Shown: piece after piece, positions 1 to 12,800 of the stretch
How the letters are laid out: each line of letters opens with the position of its first letter
How positions within the stretch are numbered: the first letter of the stretch is position 1
Source of the DNA: Clytia hemisphaerica
Lineage: Eukaryota > Cnidaria > Hydrozoa > Leptothecata > Clytiidae
Length of the DNA: 64,000 nucleotides
Direction of reading: 5' to 3'
NCBI GenBank assembly: GCA_902728285.1
Contig: CACVBU010000597.1
Span: 501,875 to 565,874, forward strand
Notes under the pieces: generated by a model
The model's database searches: none
Told to the model about the DNA's origin: nothing
The model's input: only the letters and a program-made list of their open reading frames with translations
Position numbers and translations under genes: made by a program

Positions 1-240
1 GCTACTCTCAACAACCGAAAACGGGTGGACTTTTTCTGCACTACCCCCCCCCCCATCATATTGCAAATTCATATGTGAATGATTGATTTTAGATTGATGC
101 TTACTCAATGACCAGTTGTGCTGATAGTATTTACTATGAACGTATGAATACAGCTTCTTACGGTGTACGTGAGTTTTATATGAAAAAGTAAAAGGAAAAA
201 GAAAATAATGCACGAAAAATGGAGAAAAGCAACTGCCGTA

Positions 241-483
241 AGTTGGTCCAATGTCGACATCCCTCTTCTAATTTCGACACCCTTAAGAGATAGGAATAAT
301 AGGAAGGTAAAAAGTAAAAAGCTTTTGTCTATCAGTGATCCCGACTGATAGACAAAAGCTTTTTACTCCCTGACCGCTAAGCAAAAAATCATCATCCATC
401 AGCGATTCCAACCTTCATATTATATCTCTAAAGAATATAAAGAATGTCGAAATTAGAAGAGAGATGTCGACATTAGACCAACT
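241..483. repeat. MITE with 38 bp terminal inverted repeats and a perfect central hairpin
   Basis: The left end (241-278, AGTTGGTCCAATGTCGACAT...) is repeated inverted at 446-483 with two or three mismatches. In the middle, 313-336 and 344-367 are exact reverse complements (24 bp stem, 7 base loop GATCCCG). No ORF is inside, so this is a non-autonomous inverted-repeat element. I saw no other copy in the window and no certain target-site duplication. Confidence 0.75.
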
Positions 484-525
484 GATTCTTGCCATATGCG
501 TAAGTCAAGATGACTTCATATGTTC

Positions 526-624
526 TATCGGAAACACCCGAAAAAGCCGGACTTTAACAACCTTGTTTCTATTTCCAGTAACAGAAAGGGGTCAAATCCC
601 GGCTTTTTTCGGGTGTTTTCGTTA
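526..624. repeat. Short fold-back repeat
   Basis: The arm at 526-551 (GGAAACACCCGAAAAAGCCGG) pairs with 597-624 (CCGGCTTTTTTCGGGTGTTT). The same arm motif forms the inner part of the elements at 3048-3200 and 5996-6150, so it belongs to that MITE family but lacks their outer ends. Confidence 0.6.
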
Positions 625-739
625 GAAAAATGACTGTTATTTCTTATGCTCCATTTTTCGTACATTTGTTTTTCTTTTTTCTTTTTCTCCTAGAAAAGAT
701 ACTTGTATCCAATGTTTTCTCATTATTTTCCCTTTTTAG

Positions 740-814
740 CTGCCAGATACATATTCAGTTCAAAGCGATACAGAGAGTATGATGGAAAGAAGCCAATTTA
801 TCGTGAGTTATCGA
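740..814 (+). CDS. Guanylate cyclase exon: juxtamembrane segment
   Basis: A pyrimidine-rich acceptor (CCTTTTTAG) precedes 25 codons that include [16 protein letters not shown], followed by the donor GTAAGT. The basic juxtamembrane stretch just before the kinase-homology domain looks like this in the family. It ends in phase 1, but the next exon found starts in phase 0, which implies at least one unrecognised exon between them. Confidence 0.65.
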
Positions 815-3800
815 GTAAGTCATCTACCCATCCATCCATCATGTAACCAGACACACGAAATTCACCCACCACACAGTTCCATTTTTTTATACATCTCATC
901 TTCTCATACAAATTCCATTACATTTGCATGATTTTCATTCACTTTCCTTTTTCATCAGTTACACGCTTTTTCATAAGTACAGTTTTATGAGAACATGAGG
1001 CTCAATTTTAACAAAATTAGACAAAACTAGACCTCAAATTTATAATATTGTTACCCAAATCTTGATTTTAAGCCTTTTTCATCCAATAAGTAAAGAGCGT
1101 AAGCAATTTGAAAATCACAAAACAAAACAAGCGGAATATAATCAAATACACGTTTTTTATGAGAACATTCAGAAATTTTTAAGTCTTTGGATGTTCTTAA
1201 CTTTTTCAGTTTTAAGCCTGACAATATGTTCTTTAAATGTTCTTGACTAGTAACTTGTTCTTAATATTTTGGCCATCAAAGCTTTATGTTTTTATGTAGT
1301 TTGTTCTTATAAAAAAGTGTATGTGCATATGGAAAAGCGTGTTTCTTTTGAAAAAAAAATCCAATGATTGGTATTTTTTATTATATGTTTACACTGCACC
1401 ATAAAACTAACCCCATTTTATTCTTTTTCTTATTATATATTTTTTGATATTGCATGTGAGCATGAATGCATGAAATATTATACCAATCAGCCTCTTTTTT
1501 ACTTAAAGTTGGCTGTATTATCAGGCTATGCTATAAAGCCATCATAATTTAGAATTGGGCTCTTCGAGATGGAAAAATTCGTTCAATGATCTACCTGGGC
1601 TTGTTTTATCCCTGAGCCTTAGCAAGAATTAAATCTACCCCCTGAATAGGCTACGTCATAATCTTCCTTCGTTTCTTCGTACGAGTAAGGCCTAAAAGCC
1701 TGGAGCTGGCTATTGTGTAGACTATCCCCTAGACTTTTGAAATTCATCTTTGGACATTACAAATTCACCCATGGATGTTTTTCAGATACTCCTAGAAACC
1801 CCCTGTGAACGTTTTATTATTTCAAGATGAGCCTATTCTACCATCCCTTTCATCAACTTTCATATATCGAAATGCATGAGTCAACCATATCGAGTCATTC
1901 AAAATTTTATAAGAAGGACCCATTAGAGTTTTTAACATTTTGAAATTTATGGTATCTATGATCACACATAAAGTAAGGTTGTCCAACCATATGTTACTGA
2001 CAATAGATCTCAAACTAAATCAACGCCTTTTAATAAACGTATCGGTTTGTCTTTCGACGAAATTATGTTCATTGGCTGAGGGTTTCGTTGATTTTTTATG
2101 GAGTTTTACAACAAAATAATCATTTTTTTCCCAAAAGGTCCTTTTTTCGCTCTTTTGAGAGGTCTCATACAAACTTAAAATCATCAATTGAAAATGGGTA
2201 ACCTTCACGGCACTTGGGTCTTAATTCACGCCATTGCATCAAAATCAAATTTGCACATACATTATCATGCATGCAACCCTAGAGATTTGGAATATAAAAC
2301 TGGACAAGTTCTACTATGCCTACAAAACCCATACAAAAAAAAACATGTAATTGCAAAATCCTACAGTTGTCTGCAGATTGTCAACTCAAAACTAGGTTAT
2401 TCTAAAAAAGCTTGAGAATTCGTATACGATCAATGCGCCTGGATTTTCGACTAACTTTTGGATATGCCTGGTTTGTTTTTTTACCACCGAGCTTGTGGGG
2501 ATGGGTACTAGGGTCGGGGTATGTGCGGGCGGGATCTCCGAAAACCAACCCTTAGAGAGACACAGTTTTTAGTGAAAAGTGCCCCTTAGAGAGACAAAAT
2601 TTCCTGAAAATCGCGATTTTTGTAACCCTTAGACTTTGGAAGGTGAAAAACGACCCTTATCGTCCGCACATACCAAGCACCCATTTTCGCCTTAGTACCC
2701 CCTGACCTGTGGCATATAACCCCTCTCTTGTTATCTCTTTCTCCAGCACAAAAAATCTTTTTCGATCTAATTTTTCCCGGGGTTTTATCGCAGCCGCAAG
2801 TTATTTTTCATCACCATATATTCAATAGGCTTACATCAAACTCAGAGTGGGCTTGAGCTTTGTCCATGTTATCAATATTCCAAACCTCTTAACAGATGGC
2901 TTTACACGTATAACTTTGATATAGTAAAAAATAAACCTTTCCCGAGCTAAAATTTCACTTTTGAATGAGCTTGAGAGAGGCTTTGAAATTCATACATACA
3001 AAAACACTGTGGCTTGTTTCCTTCATCCTCCATATACATTCGAAATTTATGATTTCCATGACGTAATGTTTTATACGGGAACTCCTAAAAGAAGACCGGG
3101 TGTTTGGCACTAATTTTGAATCCAAACAATAGAACGAGTGGAAACGCCCAGTTTATTTTGAGTGCTTCCGTATGAAACATTATATCATGAATATCACGAA
3201 TGCTTAAATCGGAATAATTTTTCGCAAGATTTTTGACATTATTTATAGCCGGAACGAATCTAGCGAATTACCCTGAGATAGCTAACGCAAAATTAAATCC
3301 ACGTGAAAATTGTCTTATTGTGTTTTCCGCTCAGATATTCAAAGCCATTGTTGAACTGGGCACAATCTTATTAGCAACAGTAAATCTACAAAGAATTATT
3401 TTTCAATTTTGGTTCGCGAAATTAAACTTTGCGAAAATTTATCCGATTAAAGTAGGCAGAAACGAGGGAAAGGGTACTAGCTTGTTAGTAGAATCTATAC
3501 TTTACAACTTTGAAATGCTATACTGTAAAAGGATCCTCTTCCTGTCGCGTGGGACCTTTTGTATACTTCGGTTATAAGCCCGTAGAAAATTCATCCTCGA
3601 TAGCGATAGTTTGAAAAACAATGTTTTTCTAAGGATTCGCTTTGTAAGGTAAGTAAATCATACTCTTTTTGTTAGCAATACACGCTTTTTTTATAAGAAC
3701 ACGAGTCTGGAAATTGGCCAAAACCTAAGAACAAATTAAGAACAATCTGAGCCTCAGATTTCAGAAATTACTAAGAAAGTACTGATTATAACACATTTTA

Positions 3801-6800
3801 ACCAATTTTTAACCAATTTTTTTGTTTTTAAGTTAAAGAACACTAAACTTGAAAATCTCAAAAATAAAAAATTAGGAACAGCCCAGCCTGAGCAAAGATT
3901 TGCTAATTCTTATTATAAAAAAGCGTGTAATGAGATGATTAAAGGTTTCAATATATATACCGGTTAGATGAGATACACAAACCTTAACGAAAAATTCTTA
4001 GCCTGCTCGTAAACTTTTTCCTCATCTTCTTTTTTGCCAAAAAACAGGGTCAACACGTGATGATTAAAAAATTGAACAAGACCACAAGTAATGTGAACAG
4101 AGAAAATCTACTCGAATTTAAACAGGTAAAATTGCAAGTATAAAACCCACAGATTTTTTCAATGCATAATGGGGATGCCTCCTAAATGTATACCCAGATT
4201 GTTGTATCGTGATTAAAGGTATTGTTTTTCTTGCTTGAAAAAGGTTGAAGATTCCTCTCTAGCTCCTTCGGGGCTTCAAACTCAATGGTATGTCTCCCCT
4301 TGAAATGATGAAATCTTATTGGTTGAAAATTACATATATCACATGACTATCATATGGTCAAGAATGAGTAATTTTTAAACATAAACATGAATTCTTTTTC
4401 TCTGATTAGATCCGTGAGATCCACCACGTTAATGTTTGCCAAGTTGTTGGCGTCTGTGTTCAATGTCCAAACGTTTGTATTCTAACGCAATACTGTTCCA
4501 AAGGAAGCTTACAAGACGTCCTACAGAATAGCGATATCCGTTTGGACTGGATGTTCAAAATGTCTTTCGCTACAGATATCGCTTCAGGTAAGGTTTTATC
4601 ATTAGTATGATCCATTTGTTTTGTATAAAATCTCTCTCATGAAAGCTTTTCCAGTTGTTCTTTACAGGAGAAAACAAACTTAAAACCACGACTTGCGCCG
4701 TGAAGGCTATGAAACAAGGTCCTTCACAAAAGTATATATTTAAAGAAAATGTAAAATATTACTTACGCATGGTTGTATTGAAGAAATATGAAGCATCGTA
4801 CGAAATTACAAACAATCAATTCCAATGCAACATTGCCATTCTTTTAAAATGAACCACCAACATACAAAACAACAAACCAGCATTTTTCAATCATTTAGTT
4901 TTTTTAGTTTTTAGTAAATCTTAGAGTCTAAAACGAAAATAAAAGTTCACATATTATTGTTAGCAAATTATTTGACATATTCCAGGAGGGTCTAAAGTTT
5001 AGACCATTGAGTTTGAAGCCGTGAAACTCTTGGATAGGAAAAACGTGAAAACAATGCAAGTACTAGATTCAATCTGCAATTCCAAAAGCGACGCAAATCT
5101 TAAGGTTCGGGCTTAAGGTTTCACTTTTTTGCTTGGGAAAGGATGAAGATTCCTCTCTAGCCATTCGGGCTTTAACCTCAATTGTCTCAATGGTTTAGAC
5201 AGTAGAAAGTTACTCCTAAACAAGAAAAGTGGAATTTCAACAGTAAATTTTAATTTCATTATAAAAATAATTTCTAGGGTTTTGCAGGAACCCCCCCCCA
5301 AAAAAAAATCAGATTTGTGAAGTGTTGGACTTAAATAAATGTAGTGTATATCCAATGGTTGTCCCAAACGCACACAAAATCCATAGCTCTCTCCCAATAG
5401 ACCTTTTCATAAATTACGTCACGAACATCACTTGCCTCGTTTTGAAATTATTGCCATGGTGATTAACTCCCAGCGAATTTACTTATAAGTACTTTCTATT
5501 CATAAAAAATCATTTAATGTCTCAAGGGGTATGATCACCATGGAAATTGTTTGAATAGGAGGCATTTGATGTTCGTGACATAATTTATGAAAAGGTCCAT
5601 TATAATCAAAACCGATTGATCGTCATTAGCCCGATGCAGTTAATTATTCATTTTGTACATCAGGGCGTACGAGTTATAGTAAAATATTCATTTTGTACAA
5701 CAGGGGCGTATGAGTTGCACAGGAACGGTATCATCCATGGTCGATTGCATTCCAACAATTGTGTCATCGACAACCGATGGGTCTGCAAAATTACTGATTA
5801 TGGGATGGACAAATTCAAACAAACACATCACAATAACAACCAAGAAGATGAAACAGAATATCAAAAATATCGAAGTAAGTGAAATTTCTTTATTCCAAAA
5901 CGATAGACCTTTTCATTAATTAGGTCACGAGAAGTTTTATCATAAAATTCATTTTCATACACTTCAAAAAGAACAAGCTGTATTGAGTGACTATCCATGA
6001 TATTCACGACGGAATTTTTTGTACGGGAGCACTCAAAAAAGCCCAGACGTTTGCCACTAGTTTTATTTGTTCAAATTCAAAATTAGTGACAAACATCCGG
6101 TCTTATTTGGGTGTTTCCGTTTACAACATTACGTCATGAATATCACGAAGCTTAGCTATCTAAATATTTCATTTTTCAATCTGTTCTAAAAAATTGGGCA
6201 TTAGTTTTGATACGTTTGCAATTTATAAAGGGAAATGAGACATGAATAATCATGAACAATTAAAAGTAATACGTCGTTGGAAGAATATTTCTGAGTGGAA
6301 AAGTCAAAAGGAGACAACAAAACTTACGTTATCAAAAGACTTGAAAATGGCCAATTATAATTGATTCCCTCTACATTCAAATCATCGGTCAAGATCGAGT
6401 AACATCTATCAGGTCATTGAAATACTCTTAACAACACTAATTTCGTTTTCTTTTGCTTTTCCAGAACTGTTATGGCAGGCACCCGAGCTTTTGAAGTCCA
6501 CTTCATCTGATGATAAAGATGGTAAAACCAAGGAAGGAGATATTTACAGTTTTGGAATCATTTTATCGGAGATATTGACCAGAGAAGATCCTTATTATGA
6601 TTATGAGATGGAACCTAAAGGTTGGTTGTTAAATATATAGCTACATCTTTTGGTAGACCTGTACCATTCGAATCTTTCTAAAATTCGAGCTTAAACAATG
6701 AATAACTAATTACAGAAAAACAATTTCGTCCCATAAAGATCCAGAGAATATATATAACCCTTAAACTGTTTTTTCAGTAGAACAAATTTCAAATAATTTC

Positions 6801-9800
6801 AAAGACTAACTGCCTTAAAAAAAAAGGAAAACTATGAACATTCTTAGCGTTGAAATACATTGATTAACAAAATTTTTGCTTCTTTCTAACTAGACATTAT
6901 CAAAAATGTGCGTGCACGCCATGAACCCCCCTTCCGCCCAAAAGTCAATGAAGCAGATTGCGAAGATAACAGATATTGCGCCCTCATGAAATCCTGTTGG
7001 ACTGATTGTCCTTCTCAACGTCCTAACTTCGAAAATGTCAAAGGGCGTTTGAAAAGAATGTCAGGCGGACGAACAGGAAACCTTATGGATAACATGATTG
7101 AAATGATGGGCCGGTATACTGATAATTTAGAGGATTTAGTTGAAGAACGAACGCAACAATTAGCAGCTGAAAAAGCTAAAACGGTAAGAAAGATCTTTGA
7201 TGTTTTCGTTATTTTATAGCCCCTGATGCAGGTCGACTTTTCTTTAGCACATTTTCTTTATAAGTAACCAGGTTGCTAAGACTTGAGACCTTAAATTAGC
7301 CGATTTTTATTCAACAAAGTAAAGTTTTAGATGACCTAACATGGCAAACTACAGACTTGAGCAAATGGTGTGAATCAGTGGTCGAAGGAAATTTTTCAAA
7401 AAATGAGTTAGAATGCTAAGCATGACCCGAAAATTGGAGCTACTCAAGGTTTCGAGAAACCGAAAAAATATCATCATCATAGCCTAGCGGAGACACACAA
7501 AGAACTTGAAATGTTTTTAGAAAATCGAGGCAAAAGTTAGACTTTTATCAACTTCCTAAACATTTTATTTGATAGGATGAACTGCTATACAAGATGTTAC
7601 CGAAAACGATTGCAGAACAATTAAAGATGGGGGAACAAGTAACGGCAGAGACATTTGAATCTGTCACTATCTTTTTCTCTGATATCGTTGGATTTACATC
7701 TCTGGCTGGTGCAAGTACTCCTATGCAGGTTGGTTCAAAATGTTCATCTCATTCGAGTGAGAAAGGGAAGGTGGTCCAAGATTCTATAACTTGTTGCATT
7801 TATTTAGAAGTGTTGAAAATTTTACGTGGACAGCCCAATAATCTAGGACTTTCCTTCGTTTGCACAGGTTCTAAGGCTAGAAAAGTCGGTAATCTATGAA
7901 CTGAACGGAACATTGGAATGAGCGGGGATTCGAACCAGTAACCCTTGGTCTTTGACGCTGACGCCCTAGACTATTCGGATATCACGTGCTGGTGGGCCAT
8001 GTTTAAAGTGAAAAAAGGTTTTCAAAATATTAGAATATACACGTATATTAGTTACATTAAACAGTCCCAAGAGAGAATTTGGGAAAGGTGCCCCATAACA
8101 GTAACTGATTCACACACTAAGCCGGCGCTAGTATTTAGGGTTTTCACTAATTTTCCCTTTACCATTTTTCCTTTCAGGTTGTTGACTTGTTGAATGATTT
8201 GTATACTTGTTTTGACAAATGCATTGATAATTATGATGTTTATAAGGTAAGAAGAATCTAATTTATTGAAATAAAATACAAATATGCAAATTTAATTTGC
8301 GGATCTAAGCTTAGAAACCCGAGTGTAACCCTATTATTATCATGCTTTTTGGGGGTTCCTAAAGGTTTTTACAAAAGTGACTAAGTCCCCTTTACAATAT
8401 CTCTATAAGTCTACAAAGGGATACTTTCATGTCCCAAAAATATATCCTTTATATCATTAAAACCTTTCTTATGCTTACTGTACTGTGATCTTGCTTCTAC
8501 CAGGACTGAGAAACTAGGGTTTCAAAAAATAAGATCTTCAAAAAGACGTTATCAAAAATCTGTCAAATTTCTAAAAATCAAATACAAATAGCCGAAGGAA
8601 AAAGTTTCTTTATCCTTCAATATTATATAAATGAACATAATTAAAAACATAGTTTTCTTGAGGAAACTAGGCATGAGGTCCTTCAAATTTTGCAGAGTTT
8701 TGTTGAATTTTGAAACCGGAAAAGCCTCTTTTTATACCTACCTGAGAAGGAAGTTCGTCTGAAACGGAAGAACTGAAAAACACCGTATTTCATTTGCAGG
8801 TGGAGACTATAGGTGATGCTTACATGGTGGTGTCCGGCTTACCACAACGAAATGGTTTCAAACACGCTGGTGAGATCGCCACAATGTCGCTTGACCTTTT
8901 ACATCATACCAAAACATTCAGAATCCGACATCTACCCGAAAAATTCCTTCAACTCAGAATCGGGATACATTCAGGTGAGTTTTGGGTGATTATTAGCCCC
9001 ATCTTTGGTCCCCTTACTTTTCTGCAGACCATGCTCGTGTACATTAGAACAACTTTAAACAGACCAAATCAAATCATAAAAACTGTTTTTCTCCCCAATT
9101 AAAAAACGTTTTATAGGTGAAATTTTTCTTCATCGCCCAACAATGGTGGGCGATATTTTTTCCAAAATATTTGACCCCCAACTCCAAATGGCTCGCCGGG
9201 GCTCATATTTTGTGTTTTCCAACGGCACAAGCTGACCCAAAAATCAAACTGACTCCACTCTCTATATGTATTTAAAGAAACACTCCTTATAGGCCTTTTC
9301 ATAAATTACGTCACGAACATCACTTTCCTCGTATTCAAACAATTACCATGGTGACTATGTCCCTTGAGACATCAAATGATTTTTTTATAAATAGAAAGAA
9401 GTTTTAACAAATTAACTATGGCAATAATATACAGGTACGAGCCGGGAAGTATCTTATCCATTTGGTGGACTAACTTTCTTGGGGTTTTTCTTGTTCCTTA
9501 TGGTAATAAGAATATTTTAAGCTTCTGGGCCACCTGGATTTCTCACCCGGATATCCATAATGGCGGATTTTTGGTCATGTGACCCCTGTAGGCAAAACTG
9601 AAAATTTTTCCAACCCAAATATAGGCTTATCATATATCAATCGATCGGAAATTTGATACTGATTAATTTTGAGATACAAAGTTGGGTCTGAAAATTTTCC
9701 TATCTCGGGATATAAATCACTTTCGTTTTCTCAGGTTTGGCTGCAGTTGTAGGCGGGCTTTCATTGAGTGATGCAATTCTTTTAGTCATATCTCAAGAAA

Positions 9801-12800
9801 TATGCTTTTAAACATATCAAAACTTTATGTGCTCTTAGAAAAGGCATTACAAATTGTTTTTGCAAATTTTCAATAAGTTTGCAGTAAAAATGTGTATTTT
9901 ACAGACCAGAGTACAATTTCCGTACCTTACCCTTTTCTTTCAAAATTGGCCTTTTTGTCTGAAATGAATGAGTGAAATGATTCTTAATAAGGTTTAGAGC
10001 CACTCGATTCTTTATATTATACTCAGAGAGGCACTTGGGGAATATATAAGGGCTAAATGTGTCTTGTCTTCACTTTATAAGCATGTTTTTTTGGTAAGAT
10101 TTGATCCCAAAAACGGTGAAATTTCCAAGTTATTATTCAAACATTTGACAAAGTCTCTCATTGTATCTCGACATTAAAGAAAGTTGAACCTTATTCCTTA
10201 GTTTGACACATGCAAAGAATTAAGAATACATTTAAATTGTTGTGTGCTTTTTACAGACCAGAATTAAGTGCTTCTAAGTGGTTATATTGCCCTAAAATGT
10301 TTAGACTTACCACGGAAAAACCCGAGCTGGAGAATTTTACTAAGTATAATCCGTCAAAATCCTCTAATTCCTATATCTTTATTATTCATGCATGTAACGA
10401 GAAATTTGTGTAGCCTGTCTTTGAGACTTCGAGAAGTGCTTAAAACTTCCTGAACTGCGTAGCTACCAAAGCATAGAATTTTGATGAAATTAGTCTGGCT
10501 TTGAGCTCACTAAGCCTGGATAACCTTGTATGCGCGAGACGTCAGACTTTGAATTATTTTCCTAAAAAAGAACAAAGCCCGAAAGTTTTTATTTCTTGCA
10601 TGGTTGCTAGACACTAGCACAGATTTGTCGCACAGTCGCTTAACGGCCTGTAGAGTTTCTGTCCACCCAACGACCCTCACGTGGTATGGGTTAGTCCTAG
10701 AAAAGTAGCATTTACTTTTCATTAAGTGAAACACAACACCGAGTTGGAGTTAGTCCTGATCTCCTAGACGACGGTCAATACTTGGTACACTACTGCGCCT
10801 TCACATGGGATGAATCATAACTGGACGTCTATCTTCCATTGTGTCTTTGAAGTGAGCTTCGTTGTCACCTGTATTTTAAAATTGGTATAAAAAATCCGAC
10901 AATATTCCGTCACAATGCTATTTCTTTGAATTACAGGTAAAATGATTGATAGATAGCTTGATAGCTTGAAAATCTATACTTTAATCGTAGAAATTTTAGC
11001 GAGACTAATTTTAGCGTATATTAACGAGTCACGAAAATCCTGATTTTTTTTGGATTTATTTTAGCGAATCACGTTTCAAAAAATTTCGCGTGGATAAATC
11101 TTAGCGAATACTCGTCTGACAAAAATTTTGCGTAGATTAATTTTGGCGAGGGCAATGATTTTGGAGAAAAAATCAATGCATGAAATGTTTCCCTGAAAAA
11201 GGTTTCATCCTTTTCAATGCATTCACGTGTATTTGTAACACATTTCTTGACTGAGACCGGATAAAGTTGGAAATTTACGCCCCCATCCCCGGTTACCGGT
11301 TTTTGAAAAAAAAAATGAAAGAACTGAATTACATACTGAATTTATTTTAGCGTATCAGCTTTTTGAAAAATTTCGCGCGGATAAATTTCAGCGATCTGTC
11401 GATTCGGCGTGTTTTAGCGAGAATTATTTTAGCAAAAATAGGGAAAACTTGCTAATTTAACGCTAAAATTCGTCTCGCTAAAATTTATACGATTAAAGTA
11501 TATTAATACGCTAAAACGTGTGTGTTTACAACGTTTTGTAAAACGTTTTTGAAAATCTAACAAAGCTCTACAAAGCCTCCTCTTCATGACGTTGAACTTT
11601 TTTCTCCTTTCTTTTATAAAATCAAAATCTTATCATCTATCCGCAGCTATCTTTCTTCCATTAAGGTTTTTTAGATGTATAACGATTTGCTGGGTTGGGA
11701 CACGGAGCGTGCGACGCTGCGCATACGGCTAGTTACTCTTAAGTCACAAAATGATCATTTTCAATTTTTTTATACGCTGAAATGGAGAATTTCAACTGTG
11801 TGTATACTTTTGACTTGAAAAAAAAAGTATACCAAAGTTGAGAGCCTGTGTCATAAGAATATCACAATTTGAATCCTATACTCTCGATCCTATATACTCA
11901 ATATTATTTTCATATTTTTGAGTCAAAATTTAGAAATATTAGTTGGAGTTTTGACAAATGACGATGATTTCGCATCTGATATCTTTGTTATGATATAGAT
12001 AAAAGACTTGAGAAGAGTAGAACAACAGAGCCTTTTGTCGAAGTTTTGACGTTGTTAGCAAGGTATTCCCAAGGTAGATCATCAAAATCTATTGTTTCAT
12101 TCTATGTTTTAACGAGGCGGCTACGAAGGTAGCAGTGCTTTCTACGAAGGTAGCAGTGCTTTCTACGAAGGTAGCAGTGCTTTCTACGAAGGTAGCAGTG
12201 CTTTCTACGAAAATACGAAGGAGAAGGATGTCCAGTCGTTTATATGTTTATGTTCTGATGAAGCCACAGAAACCAGATGATTAAAAATAAAACCTTAAAA
12301 CCTCATGAGGGGAAAGGAAAATGGAATCACTATCAGCAAGCCATGTCCGAAACAAATAAGAATTTTAAAATCAAGATTTCTTAATATTATACTTAGATTT
12401 TTGTGAGAAAACGAGGATGATTTTGACATATAGCTTAAGAGGAAAAGGGAAGCATTATTTTATGTGGCAATAACTTCTTGAAAGCGCTTTTAGTTAAAAT
12501 TCCTGTCTGACTTCTTCAACTAGCTGAAGGTGTTGTGTTGCATTCATGTACTTAAAGCGACTATACAATGATGCATTGGACCATTATACGCCTCTTATAA
12601 TTGTAACAGTAACCAGCATAGCCCCAAGCAGGTTCACAAATATACCTCTATCACTAGGTTTCCATTACAATGGACTAGGCTTATCGCCTCTAGAAGCCAT
12701 ATTATGCCGAAGTTTTGTGGCCCTACACAGACAACACAGATTCTAAGCCCTCTAAATCTCGTTACATATGCATGAATAATAAAGATAAAGGAATTAGCGC

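Larger units (their letters stand above)
815..4047. other. Intron region of the guanylate cyclase gene, mostly repeats
   Basis: Holds the MITEs at 960-1321, 3048-3200 and 3679-3929 and a CCCTTAGAGAG repeat at about 2495-2745. The remainder (1322-2494, 2746-3047, 3201-3678) is AT-rich with no convincing exon. An exon for the start of the kinase-homology domain should be here (phase 1 in, phase 0 out), but I could not pick it out. Confidence 0.6.

Noticed and set aside
3233-3577. 114 codon plus-strand frame in a cyclase intron
   Set aside because: It overlaps an AT-rich repeat with TTAGCG/TCGCAAA words, contains no recognisable domain, and is not in the phase needed for the missing cyclase exon.
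7594-7899. Cyclase exon continuing past 7728
   Set aside because: The frame runs on to 7899, but the donor at 7729 and exact continuation at 8178 (VVDLLNDLY) show that the extra part is intron and SINE.
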